The position numbers and the translations under genes are program-made. A DNA stretch of 64,000 bases from an uncultured Ruthenibacterium sp. GTDB taxonomy: Bacteria; Bacillota; Clostridia; Oscillospirales; Ruminococcaceae. The stretch is taken from the NCBI GenBank assembly GCA_944386565.1, contig CALXBO010000008.1, positions 1 through 64,000 on the forward strand. Direction: 5' to 3'. The stretch's first letter is position 1. Every line of letters starts with the position of its first letter. The notes below the pieces were generated by a model. It saw nothing but the letters and a program-made list of their open reading frames with translations, ran no database searches and was not told where the DNA came from. This document shows, one piece after another, positions 34,031 to 41,878 of this stretch.

Positions 34031-35041
34031 TCAGACCTCCCCGCCGTCGTCCACGGCCGCGAGTTTCTCGCGCATCGCATCGACAACGCCGTTCTCGACG
34101 CACGTCTTCGCCTGACGGATGGCGTTCGCGAACGCCTTCGCGTTGGACGAACCGTGCGCCTTGATGACGGGCTTCGACACACCCACCATCAGCGCGCCGC
34201 CGTGCTCGTCGGGATCGAGGCGCTTTTTGAACGCGCGCAGGCCGGGCTTGACGCAGAGATACGCGAGTTTCGTCAGCAGGCTTGCCGTGAACACGTTCTT
34301 CAGCTCGCCCATCAGGCTCTTCGCGACGCCCTCGGTCATCTTCAGCACAACGTTGCCCACAAAGCCGTCGCAGACGATCACGTCCACGCTGCCCTCCGGG
34401 ATGGTCTTGGGCTCGACGTTGCCGACGAAGCGGATGGTCTTGTTCTGCTTGAGCAGCGCGTGCGCCGCCACATAGTCGGGCGTGCCCTTCGTCTCCTCCG
34501 TGCCGTTGTTGACAAGGCCGACGCTCGGGTCCTTGCGGCCGAGCACTTTCTCCACATAGGCGGAGCCCATCACCGCGAAGGCGTTGAGCATCTCGGGGCG
34601 GCACTCGACGTTCGCGCCCGCGTCGATCAGGAGGTACGGCTGCACCGAGCCGGGGATGACCGTGCCGATGGCCGGGCGCTTGACGCCGCGCAGGCGCTTG
34701 ACGATGAGCATCGCGCCCGCGAGCAGCGCGCCCGTGGAACCGGCGCTGACGAACGCGTCGCCCTCGCCGTCCGCCAGCATGCGCATGCCGACGACCATGG
34801 AGGAATCCTTCTTCGAGCGGATGGCCTTCGTCGGCTCGTCGCACATCGAGATCTCCTCCGAGGCGTGCACCACGCGGATGCCCGTCATGTCGATGTTGTT
34901 CTCTTTCGCGGCTGCGGCGATCTTCGCTTCGTCGCCCACCGCCGTGATGTTCACGCCGTATTCCCGCACGGCCTGCGCCGCGCCTTTGAGGATTTCCGCA
35001 GGGGCGTTGTCTCCGCCCATCGCGTCGATGATGATGTTCAT
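34031..35041 (-). CDS. plsX: Phosphate acyltransferase PlsX
   Basis: Makes acyl-phosphate from acyl-ACP for phospholipid synthesis. It has 336 residues and begins MNIIIDAMGGDNAPAEILKG, the PlsX hallmark; later SAGSTGALLAGA, NVGTE-like NNGTEETKG, and CDGFVGNVVLKMTEG are present. ATG at 35041 follows GGGAGGAAG. Most Firmicutes have acpP between plsX and rnc; here the genes are one base apart, so acpP must be elsewhere. Confidence 0.97.
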   Translation of the reverse strand: MNIIIDAMGGDNAPAEILKGAAQAVREYGVNITAVGDEAKIAAAAKENNIDMTGIRVVHASEEISMCDEPTKAIRSKKDSSMVVGMRMLADGEGDAFVSAGSTGALLAGAMLIVKRLRGVKRPAIGTVIPGSVQPYLLIDAGANVECRPEMLNAFAVMGSAYVEKVLGRKDPSVGLVNNGTEETKGTPDYVAAHALLKQNKTIRFVGNVEPKTIPEGSVDVIVCDGFVGNVVLKMTEGVAKSLMGELKNVFTASLLTKLAYLCVKPGLRAFKKRLDPDEHGGALMVGVSKPVIKAHGSSNAKAFANAIRQAKTCVENGVVDAMREKLAAVDDGGEV

Positions 35042-35073
35042 ATCTCTTCCTCCCATCGAATGAAACGAGGCGG

Positions 35074-36378
35074 TCACGCCCCGTTTTTCAGTTGTGTTTC
35101 CAGTACCTTGACGGCGCGCTCTGCCAGCACCTGGTAGCGCTCGCGCTTGTCGCGCACGCGGGTCTCGAGCGGCGGCAGCAGGCCCATGTTCGCGCCCATC
35201 GGCTGGAAGTCCTTGACGGGCGACGTGATATAAGCGAGCAGCGCGCCGCACATCGTCTCGGCCGGGTACTCCGGCACGGACTGCCCGCACAGCCGCGCGT
35301 ACACGGCGCGCGCGGCGAGAAGTCCCGACGCAGCGCTCTCCATATAGCCCTCGAAGCCGGTGATCTGGCCGGCAAAATACACGTTCGGGTGCTCGCGCAG
35401 CGCGAGGTCTTTGCCGAGCAGGCGCGGCGAATCGAGGAACGTGTTGCGGTGCATCACGCCATAGCGCACGAATTCGGCGTTCTCAAGGCCGGGGATCATG
35501 GAGAACACGCGCTTCTGCTCGCCGAATTTCAGGTTCGTCTGAAATCCCACGAGGTTGTACATCGTGCGCTGCACATTCTCCGCACGCAGCTGCACGTTCG
35601 CCCACGGGCGGTGCCCGGTGGCGGGGTCTTTCAGGCCGACGGGCCGCAGCGGGCCGTAGCGCATCGTGTCCGCGCCGCGCTGCGCCATCACCTCGATGGG
35701 CATGCAGCCCTCGTACACGGTGAGGTGGTCGTCAAACTCGTGCAGCGGCGCGCGCTCGGCGGTCTTCAGCGCCTCGTAGAACGCTTCGTAACCCGCTTTG
35801 TCGAACGGGCAGTTGAGGTAATCCGCCTCGCCGCGCCCGTAGCGGGACGCCGCGAAGATCTTCGTCATATCGAGGGAATCTGCCGTGACGATGGGCGCCG
35901 CCGCATCGTAGAACGACAGGCGCTGACCGCCCGTCAGACGGCCGATTTCCTCCGCGAGTGCCCCCTGTGTGAGCGGGCCTGACGCGACGATCGTCACTTC
36001 GGACTCGTCGATGGCCGTCACTTCTTCGTTGACGATTTCGATGTTCTCCTGGCCGCGCACCATCGCGGTGACCGTCTCGGAAAACCGGTCGCGGTCCACG
36101 GCGAGCGCGCCGCCCGCGGCGACGCGGCAGGCTTCGGCCGCCTCGAGCAGGCTGTCGCCGAGCATCTTCATCTCGGCCTTGAGCAGGCCGGAGGCGGAGT
36201 CGAGGCGGTCGGCCTTGAGGGAATTCGAGCACACGAGCTCGGCAAAGCCCGCCGACTTGTGCGCGGGGGAATATACGAGCGGTTTCTGCTCGAACAGGCG
36301 CACGGCGACGCCGCGCTTTGCCAGATACAGCGCCGCCTCGCAGCCCGCGAGGCCCGCGCCGATGACGTTCACGCGCAT
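35074..36378 (-). CDS. trmFO: tRNA uracil-54 methyltransferase, folate- and FAD-dependent
   Basis: Forms ribothymidine at position 54 of tRNAs using methylene-tetrahydrofolate and FADH2, the Gram-positive alternative to TrmA. It has 434 residues. The FAD motif VIGAGLAGCEAA is at the N-terminus, then FEQKP, ELVCSNSLKAD (the conserved Cys-containing block), PIVTADSLD, and the C-terminal GQITGFEGYMESAASGL. It lies 4 bp downstream of topA, the frequent topA-trmFO pairing in Firmicutes. Confidence 0.97.
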   Translation of the reverse strand: MRVNVIGAGLAGCEAALYLAKRGVAVRLFEQKPLVYSPAHKSAGFAELVCSNSLKADRLDSASGLLKAEMKMLGDSLLEAAEACRVAAGGALAVDRDRFSETVTAMVRGQENIEIVNEEVTAIDESEVTIVASGPLTQGALAEEIGRLTGGQRLSFYDAAAPIVTADSLDMTKIFAASRYGRGEADYLNCPFDKAGYEAFYEALKTAERAPLHEFDDHLTVYEGCMPIEVMAQRGADTMRYGPLRPVGLKDPATGHRPWANVQLRAENVQRTMYNLVGFQTNLKFGEQKRVFSMIPGLENAEFVRYGVMHRNTFLDSPRLLGKDLALREHPNVYFAGQITGFEGYMESAASGLLAARAVYARLCGQSVPEYPAETMCGALLAYITSPVKDFQPMGANMGLLPPLETRVRDKRERYQVLAERAVKVLETQLKNGA

Positions 36379-36382
36379 ACCG

Positions 36383-38485
36383 TCACTCCTTCTTCGCGGA
36401 GGCCAGCGGCGCGGTGTAGCCGCAGCCCTCCTTTTCGCACAGGAGCATGCCCGCGCGGCCGCCCTTCTTGAAGAGCGTCGAGCCGCACTGCGGGCACGTC
36501 TGCTGCGTCGGTTCGTTCCACGTCATGAAGTCGCACGTGGGGTTCTTCTCGCAGCCGTAGTAGACGCGCCCCTTCTTCGAGTGACGGATCAGGATGCGCG
36601 AACCGCACTTCGGGCACGCGCCGCCCGCGTCCTTCACGATGCGCTTGGTGTTCTTGCACTCCGGGAAACCGGGACACGCGAGGAACTTTCCGTAGCGGCC
36701 GCTCTTGATGACCATGCGGCGTCCGCACAGTTCGCAGATCTCGTCGGACTCCTCGTCGGGGACCTTGATCTTCTGGTCCTTCATGTTTTCCTCGGCCTTC
36801 TGGAGCGTCTGGTCGAAGTCCTTGTAGAAATCGTCGATGGTCTTGTGCCAGTCGGCCTTGCCGGATTCGATCTGGTCGAGGTTTTTCTCCATCTGGGCGG
36901 AGAATTTCACGTCCACGATGCTCGGGAACTGCGCCATCATCAGGTCGTTGATGATGCGTCCGAGCTTCGTCGGGACGAGCTTTTTCTGCTCGCGCTCGAC
37001 GTAGTCGCGGTCGATGATCGTGGTGATGATCGGCGCGTAGGTGGACGGACGGCCGATGCCGTTCTCCTCGAGCGCGCGGATGAGCGTCGCTTCGGTGTAG
37101 CGGGCGGGCGGCTGCGTGAATTTCTGCTCTGGCTTGAGCTCGCACAGCTTGAGCACGTCCCCCTCCGCGAGCGGCGGCAGCGCCGTCTCCTTCTTCTCCT
37201 TCTCGTCGCTCATTTCCTCGTACAGCGCGGTGAAGCCGTCGAACGTGACGACGTAACCGGACGCGCGGAAGAGGTAATCGGCCGCGGCGATGTCGGCCGA
37301 GACGGTGTCCTGCAGGCAATCGCTCATCTGGCTGGCCACGAAGCGGCTCCAGATCAGGCGGTAGAGCTTCGCGGGGTCGCCCGAGACGCTCTTGTCGACC
37401 TCGTCGGGCGTGAGCGCGACGTTCGTCGGGCGCACGGCTTCGTGCGCGTCCTGCGCGGCGGTGGCGCTGCGGCTCTTGTAGGTGCGCTTGGTCTTGCAGA
37501 CGTACGCGTCGCCCCACGCGCCGGAGATATATTCCTTCGCGGCGGCCACGGCCTCGTCGGCAATGCGCAGCGAGTCGGTACGCATATACGTGATCAGACC
37601 CATCGTGCCCTGCCCGGCGATCTCAACGCCCTCGTACAGCGTCTGCGCGGCGCGCATCGTGCGCGTGGCGGTAAAGCCCAGCCGGCGGCTTGCTTCCTGC
37701 TGCATCGTGGACGTGATGAACGGCGGCGCGGGCTGGCGGCGGCGCTTGGAGTTCGTGATGGACTTCACGCTGTACTCCGCGCCCTTGAGCGCCGCTTCGA
37801 TGGCGGACGCTTCCTCACCCGTCTTGACTTCGAGCTTCTTTCCCGACGCGTCCGCAAACAGGCGCGCGGTGAACTGGCGCTTCGAGGAGGGCGGCGACAG
37901 CACGGCGTCGACGTTCCAGTACTCCTCGGGGACAAAGCTCTCGATCTCCTTCTCGCGGTCGACGATCAGGCGCACGGCAACGCTCTGCACGCGGCCCGCC
38001 GACAGCCCGCGGCGCACCTTGCGCCACAGAAACGGCGAGAGTTTATAACCAACAAGACGGTCGAGGATGCGGCGCGCCTGCTGGGCGTTGAACAGGTCCA
38101 TGTCAATGGCGCGCGGCGCGGCCATGCCGGTCGTGACGCCTTTTTTCGTGATCTCACCGAACGTCACGCGGTTTTCGGCGGCGGGGTCGAGCCCCAGAAT
38201 GTTGGCGAGATGCCAGCTGATCGCCTCTCCTTCGCGGTCCGGGTCAGTGGCGAGGAACACTTCGTCGGACTCTTTCGCCATGCTCTTGAGTTCCTTGATG
38301 AGCTTTTCCTTGCCCTTGATGTTGATATATTGCGGCGCATAGCCGTGCTCGATGTCGATGCCGAGCTGGCTCTGCGGCAGATCGCGGATGTGCCCCATCG
38401 AGGCCGTCACCTCATAGCCGGGGCCGAGATACTTGCGGATGGTCTTGGCCTTGGCCGGAGACTCCACAATGACAAGTTTCGACAT
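36383..38485 (-). CDS. topA: DNA topoisomerase I
   Basis: Type IA topoisomerase relaxing negative supercoils, 700 residues. The Toprim domain starts KLVIVESPAKAKTIRKYLG, with acidic DPDREGEAISWHLA. The catalytic Tyr is in TYMRTDS (about residue 300). The C-terminus has three zinc ribbons of four Cys each (CELCGR..CPGFPEC, CPKCGS..CEKNPTC, CPQCGS..CEKEGC). It lies 24 bp after dprA and 4 bp before trmFO. Confidence 0.97.
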   Translation of the reverse strand: MSKLVIVESPAKAKTIRKYLGPGYEVTASMGHIRDLPQSQLGIDIEHGYAPQYINIKGKEKLIKELKSMAKESDEVFLATDPDREGEAISWHLANILGLDPAAENRVTFGEITKKGVTTGMAAPRAIDMDLFNAQQARRILDRLVGYKLSPFLWRKVRRGLSAGRVQSVAVRLIVDREKEIESFVPEEYWNVDAVLSPPSSKRQFTARLFADASGKKLEVKTGEEASAIEAALKGAEYSVKSITNSKRRRQPAPPFITSTMQQEASRRLGFTATRTMRAAQTLYEGVEIAGQGTMGLITYMRTDSLRIADEAVAAAKEYISGAWGDAYVCKTKRTYKSRSATAAQDAHEAVRPTNVALTPDEVDKSVSGDPAKLYRLIWSRFVASQMSDCLQDTVSADIAAADYLFRASGYVVTFDGFTALYEEMSDEKEKKETALPPLAEGDVLKLCELKPEQKFTQPPARYTEATLIRALEENGIGRPSTYAPIITTIIDRDYVEREQKKLVPTKLGRIINDLMMAQFPSIVDVKFSAQMEKNLDQIESGKADWHKTIDDFYKDFDQTLQKAEENMKDQKIKVPDEESDEICELCGRRMVIKSGRYGKFLACPGFPECKNTKRIVKDAGGACPKCGSRILIRHSKKGRVYYGCEKNPTCDFMTWNEPTQQTCPQCGSTLFKKGGRAGMLLCEKEGCGYTAPLASAKKE

Positions 38486-38509
38486 TGGCTGATTTCCTTT
38501 CCCGTTGGG

Positions 38510-39613
38510 TCATTCTGTCGGCAGGCAGAACAGTCTGCCCGCCTTCTGCTCGGCGAAACCCTCGAGTTCGAGCTCCGTCAGAGCGGACAGGACAGCGCGC
38601 GGCGCAAGTCCTGTTTTCCCGCAGAGCTGTTCGCAGCTCTGCGGCGCAAAATTCAGCGCTTTTCTCACGGTGCGCGCCGTTTCGGAGAGCGATGCGTCGC
38701 TCTTTTCCGGTTTTGCGGCAGTTTCTTCGGGCGCCCGTTCCGAAAGCCCGTACCACGTGAGGATATCCTGCGCGCACGTCACGGCGGCGGCGCCGTTCTT
38801 GATGAGATCGTTCGTCCCCTCGCACAGCGGCGAGAAGATGCTGCCCGGAACGGCGAACACGTCGCGCCCGAACTCGATGGCGGACGACACGGTGTTCATC
38901 GTGCCGGATTTCTGCCTTGCCTCCGCCACGCAGATGCCGCGCGCAAGACCCGCGATCAGGCGGTTGCGCTGCAAGAACTGGTGGCGCATCGGCCGCGTGC
39001 CGGGCGGGTATTCGCCGACGACGGCGCCCGTCTGTTCGATCAGGCGCTTGAGCGTGCGGTGCTCGGCGGGATAGCAGTGGTCGTGCCCGTAGGCGATGCA
39101 CGCGATGGTGGGTATCTGCGCAGCGAGCGCCGCCTTGTGCGCCTCGCCGTCAAGCCCACTCGCAAGACCGGAGACGAGAACGGCTCCCGCCTCGGCCAGC
39201 GGCTTCGCGATGGCGCGCGTGGCCTCGATGCCGTAGGCTGACGGCCGGCGCGTGCCGATGATGCCGAAAATGAGCGGCGCTTTCAGCACCGACACATCGC
39301 CTTTTACGAACAAGACAGGCGGCGCGCTGTCGAGCTCGCGCAGCGTGTCCGGATACTCGGGCTGATCGAACGCAACCACCGCGACGCCCAGCTCCTTGCA
39401 CTGATTCTCCACACCGGTCATGTTCTCGAACGAGAGACTTCCGGCCGCTTCGGCCGCGACCGGAGTGAGAAGATGCAGACGCACCGCGTCCGCGATGTGT
39501 TGTTTGAGCATGCGGGGCGTCTCAAACGTGCGCATCACGTCGAGCGAGCGCGGATTGCACGGGCCGAGCACATGGGCCAGCCACAGCCATTCGCGCATCT
39601 CTTCCCCCGTCAC
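38510..39613 (-). CDS. dprA: DNA-processing protein DprA
   Basis: Loads RecA onto incoming single-stranded DNA during transformation. It has 367 residues with a GTG start at 39613 that overlaps the stop of the methyltransferase gene (GTGA) and has GGGGAGG 7 bp upstream; ATG at 39598 is the alternative. The Rossmann-like core shows GIIGTRRPSAYG, LVSGLASGLDGEAH and NRLIAGLARGICVAEA, followed by a C-terminal winged helix (DML1-like). Presence of DprA does not prove competence; no com genes are in the window. Confidence 0.96.
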   Translation of the reverse strand: MTGEEMREWLWLAHVLGPCNPRSLDVMRTFETPRMLKQHIADAVRLHLLTPVAAEAAGSLSFENMTGVENQCKELGVAVVAFDQPEYPDTLRELDSAPPVLFVKGDVSVLKAPLIFGIIGTRRPSAYGIEATRAIAKPLAEAGAVLVSGLASGLDGEAHKAALAAQIPTIACIAYGHDHCYPAEHRTLKRLIEQTGAVVGEYPPGTRPMRHQFLQRNRLIAGLARGICVAEARQKSGTMNTVSSAIEFGRDVFAVPGSIFSPLCEGTNDLIKNGAAAVTCAQDILTWYGLSERAPEETAAKPEKSDASLSETARTVRKALNFAPQSCEQLCGKTGLAPRAVLSALTELELEGFAEQKAGRLFCLPTE

Positions 39614-40386
39614 CGGAGCGCCTCCCCGCGGAAGTGCCACAAAAGCACGGCTCCGGCGGCAGCGGCGTTCAGCGACTCCACCGCGTCCGCGATGGGGATG
39701 CGCACCGACATGCTGCTCGCGGCGACGGCCTCGTCGGTCAGGCCCCGCCCCTCGTTGCCGATGACGACGGCGACGCGCTCGCCTTTCGCGGGCGACGCCT
39801 CGGCCAGCGGCCGCGAGCGGTAGAGCGCCGCGGCGTACACCTGCGCGCCGCTCTCCCGCAGCTGCGCAAGGCGCGCGGGCAGATCGCCGCAGACGGCGAC
39901 GGGCACGCGCCCCGCCGCGCCCATCGAAGCGCGCAGCGCCTTGCCGGAAAACGGGTCGGCGCTGTCGGCCGAGAGCACGACGCCCCCGAAGCCGAACGCC
40001 GCGGCGCTGCGGATGAGTGTGCCGACGTTCGCGGGATCCTGCACGTGCTCGAGGCACAGCAGGCGCGGACAGGCGTTCAGCGCCTGCTCGTCGGCGTGCG
40101 GCAGCGGGAAGAGCGCGAAAATGCCCTGCGGAGACTTCGTGTCGGACAGTTTGTCCGCAACGGGCTTTGAAATTTCGCACAGTTCGCCGCCGAGCGCTTC
40201 GGCTTCGGCGCGTTTGGAATCAAGATAATATACCTTATAGGGCCGCAGATCCTTCGCCAGTTCGGCACACAAACGCAGGCCCTCGGCGAAAAACAACCCT
40301 TCCGACGCGCGGAAGGACTTGTCGTCCCGGAGCCTGCAGGCGTATTTCACCGCGGGATTGTCGCGGCTGGCGATGCGCTGTTCCAT
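39610..40386 (-). CDS. SpoU/TrmH family RNA 2'-O-methyltransferase (RlmB-like)
   Basis: A 258-residue SAM-dependent methyltransferase with the SPOUT knot. An N-terminal substrate-binding domain (about 1-95) is followed by motif I DPANVGTLIRSAAAFG, motif II VVIGNEGRGL and motif III IPIADAVESLNAAAAGAVLL. The Asn, Glu and Ser expected in the knot are present. The target (23S rRNA or tRNA) cannot be assigned. ATG at 40386 follows AAAGGGG; the longer frame would run through a strong hairpin (40422-40476). It ends in the dprA start. Confidence 0.93.
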   Translation of the reverse strand: MEQRIASRDNPAVKYACRLRDDKSFRASEGLFFAEGLRLCAELAKDLRPYKVYYLDSKRAEAEALGGELCEISKPVADKLSDTKSPQGIFALFPLPHADEQALNACPRLLCLEHVQDPANVGTLIRSAAAFGFGGVVLSADSADPFSGKALRASMGAAGRVPVAVCGDLPARLAQLRESGAQVYAAALYRSRPLAEASPAKGERVAVVIGNEGRGLTDEAVAASSMSVRIPIADAVESLNAAAAGAVLLWHFRGEALR

Positions 40387-40421
40387 GAGTTCCCCTTTCC
40401 TGATGACACGGGCACAGGGTC

Positions 40422-40476
40422 GCCGAAAAGCCGCTCCGCACGCCGGATGTCCGGCGCACAGAGGGCTTTTTTCGGC
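40422..40476. repeat. Long near-continuous inverted repeat between rplT and the RlmB-like gene
   Basis: The outer arms GCCGAAAAGCC (40422-40432) and GGCTTTTTTCGGC, and the inner arms around CGCCGGA-TG-TCCGGCG (40441-40456), fold into one hairpin of about 26 bp with a C bulge, a two-base bulge and a few G-U pairs. On the plus strand it ends in TTTTTT, on the minus strand in TTTT. It could terminate the minus-strand rplT operon, or antisense transcripts on the plus strand. Confidence 0.7.
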
Positions 40477-40487
40477 AATGCCCATAT

Positions 40488-40521
40488 ACAAAGCGACGCC
40501 CGGGCACGCGTGCACGGGCGT
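40488..40521 (-). terminator. Hairpin downstream of rplT, possible weak terminator
   Basis: ACGCCCG (40496-40502) pairs with CGGGCGT (40515-40521), with an inner GCAC/GTGC pair. On the minus strand it is followed by CGCTTTG, a poor T tract. It begins 12 bp after the rplT stop. Confidence 0.45.
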
Positions 40522-40532
40522 ATCGCTCAAAA

Positions 40533-40889
40533 TTATTTCACAGCGGCTTTCGCGGTCTCGACCAGAGCGGAGAAGCTCTTCGGATCGTGGATAGCCATCT
40601 CGGACAGCATCTTGCGGTTCAGCTCGATGCCACTCTTCTTCAGGCCGTTCATGAAAGCGGAATAGCTCATGCCCTCAGCGCGGCAGGCAGCGTTGATGCG
40701 GGTGATCCACAGGTTGCGGAACTCGCGCTTTTTCTGCTTGCGGCCGATGAAGGCATAGTTGCCGCTCTTCATGACCTGCTGTTTGGCCATCTTAAAGTGC
40801 TTGGATTTGCTGCCGTAGTAGCCCTTCGCCAGTTTCAGGGTCTTCTTTCTTCTTTTGCGCGTCATCATAGCGCCTTTGATACGTGCCAT
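40533..40889 (-). CDS. rplT: Ribosomal protein L20
   Basis: Assembly-initiating 50S protein of 118 residues: basic N-terminus ([16 protein letters not shown]), then the globular RNA-binding domain ([21 protein letters not shown]). In many bacteria L20 represses its own operon by binding the leader RNA; such a leader precedes infC here. Order infC-rpmI-rplT is standard. Confidence 0.98.
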   Translation of the reverse strand: MARIKGAMMTRKRRKKTLKLAKGYYGSKSKHFKMAKQQVMKSGNYAFIGRKQKKREFRNLWITRINAACRAEGMSYSAFMNGLKKSGIELNRKMLSEMAIHDPKSFSALVETAKAAVK

Positions 40890-40925
40890 ATTCTAAAATC
40901 TCCTTTGCTGTGTTGTGAAAAAAGC

Positions 40926-41123
40926 TTACGCGTAGGGCAGCATGGCCTTGACGGCAGCTGCGTTCGTCTTGTCCGCATAGGCGGATTTGCGGAAGCCGCG
41001 TTTCAGCTTCGTGGACTTCTTGGTCAGAATGTGGCTGCGATAGGCATGGCCGCGCTTCACCTTTCCGTTCTTGGTGAGCTTGAAGCGCTTTTTCGCGCCG
41101 GAATGGGTTTTGATCTTAGGCAT
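40926..41123 (-). CDS. rpmI: Ribosomal protein L35
   Basis: A 65-residue basic 50S protein. The sequence [29 protein letters not shown] (given here only as residues 3-31) is the L35 family signature. It lies 36 bp before rplT and 22 bp after infC, with a GGAGGAAA ribosome-binding site. Confidence 0.97.
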   Translation of the reverse strand: MPKIKTHSGAKKRFKLTKNGKVKRGHAYRSHILTKKSTKLKRGFRKSAYADKTNAAAVKAMLPYA

Positions 41124-41145
41124 AATGGATTTCCTCCTTCAGAAA

Positions 41146-41673
41146 TTACTGGTTCTTGGCGGGGGCGAGGAACATCTGCATGCTGCGCCCCTCGAGCTTC
41201 GGCTGCTTTTCCACCGTTGCGCCGGGAAGAGCTTCCGCAAAGCGCTTGTGAACCTCGAGACCGAGATTCGTGTGCGCCATTTCACGGCCGCGGAAACGAA
41301 TGGAAACCTTCACCTTGTCGCCTTTCGCCAGGAACTTCGCCGCCTGAGCGACCTTCGTGTTGAAGTCGTTCGTGTCGATGTTCAGCGACAGGCGCACCTC
41401 TTTGATCTCAAAGGTCTTCTGATTTTTCTTGGCCTCTTTCTCGCGCTTTTGCTGCTCGAAACGGTATTTGCCGTAGTCGAGGATCTTGCACACAGGCGGG
41501 TTGGCCTGCGGGGCGATCTTCACGAGGTCGAGGTTTTTCTCCTCGGCCGCGCGCAGAGCATCGCGCGTGGACATAACCCCGAGCTGAGAGCCGTCGGCGC
41601 CGATCACGCGCACCTCGCGGTCGCGGATGGCCTCGTTGATTTCCACTTCTTTTTCTCGTTTATTGCCGCTAAT
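41146..41673 (-). CDS. infC: Translation initiation factor IF-3 with an ATT start codon
   Basis: IF-3 prevents premature subunit joining and proofreads start codons. It has 175 residues: N-domain INEAIRDREVRVIGADGSQL, the linker with KYRFEQQKREKEAKKNQK, and the C-domain (IRFRGREMAHTNLGLEV). No ATG lies near the N-terminus; an ATT at 41673 is in frame, with GGAGGT 8 bp upstream. AUU starts on infC are known from E. coli and allow IF-3 to repress itself. The longer open frame reads through the leader terminator and is rejected. It is preceded by an L20-type leader and a consensus promoter. Confidence 0.94.
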   Translation of the reverse strand: MSGNKREKEVEINEAIRDREVRVIGADGSQLGVMSTRDALRAAEEKNLDLVKIAPQANPPVCKILDYGKYRFEQQKREKEAKKNQKTFEIKEVRLSLNIDTNDFNTKVAQAAKFLAKGDKVKVSIRFRGREMAHTNLGLEVHKRFAEALPGATVEKQPKLEGRSMQMFLAPAKNQ

Positions 41674-41843
41674 CGTAAAGCACCTCCAGTTGGTTCTTGA
41701 TGGGATAAAAAACGCGGCTGCCGTTTCCGGCAGCCGCTGGTAATGCACGCAAAACACACGTATGTGCGTGAAAAACTGATTAACCCGCCGCCAGTAGCGA
41801 TCAAGGTGAGCATGGCTGCCAGCCAACGCTGCTTTGTTTGAAC
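41674..41843 (-). promoter_or_regulatory. Ribosomal L20 leader-type attenuator of infC-rpmI-rplT
   Basis: The transcript from the 41850-41878 promoter has a leader of about 170 nt. It ends in an intrinsic terminator (41707-41737). An upstream GGCAGCC (41820-41814, minus strand) is complementary to the GGCTGCC in the 5' arm of that terminator, so an antiterminator can form. In Bacillus, L20 binding to such a leader favours termination. The alternative pairing is seen; the ligand is inferred from the operon. Confidence 0.75.
41707..41737 (-). terminator. Leader terminator ahead of infC
   Basis: GCGGCTGCCG (41714-41723) pairs perfectly with CGGCAGCCGC (41728-41737). On the minus strand the hairpin is followed by G and six T. 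It ends 34 bp before the infC ATT and must be read through for expression. Confidence 0.92.
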
Positions 41844-41849
41844 AGATAG

Positions 41850-41878
41850 AGTATATCGCAAAAGCCCCGGAGTGTCAA
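41850..41878 (-). promoter_or_regulatory. Consensus promoter of infC-rpmI-rplT
   Basis: On the minus strand the full consensus TTGACA (41878-41873) and TATACT (41855-41850) are 17 bp apart. The -35 overlaps the last codons and stop of addA. Confidence 0.93.

Noticed and set aside
35969..39241. An open frame of about 1090 codons on the plus strand
   Set aside because: Antisense to trmFO, topA and dprA; composition typical of GC-driven shadow frames.
41674..41826. ATG-initiated N-terminal extension of infC
   Set aside because: It would be translated through the leader terminator and shows no IF-3 similarity; the ATT at 41673 has an ideal ribosome-binding site.
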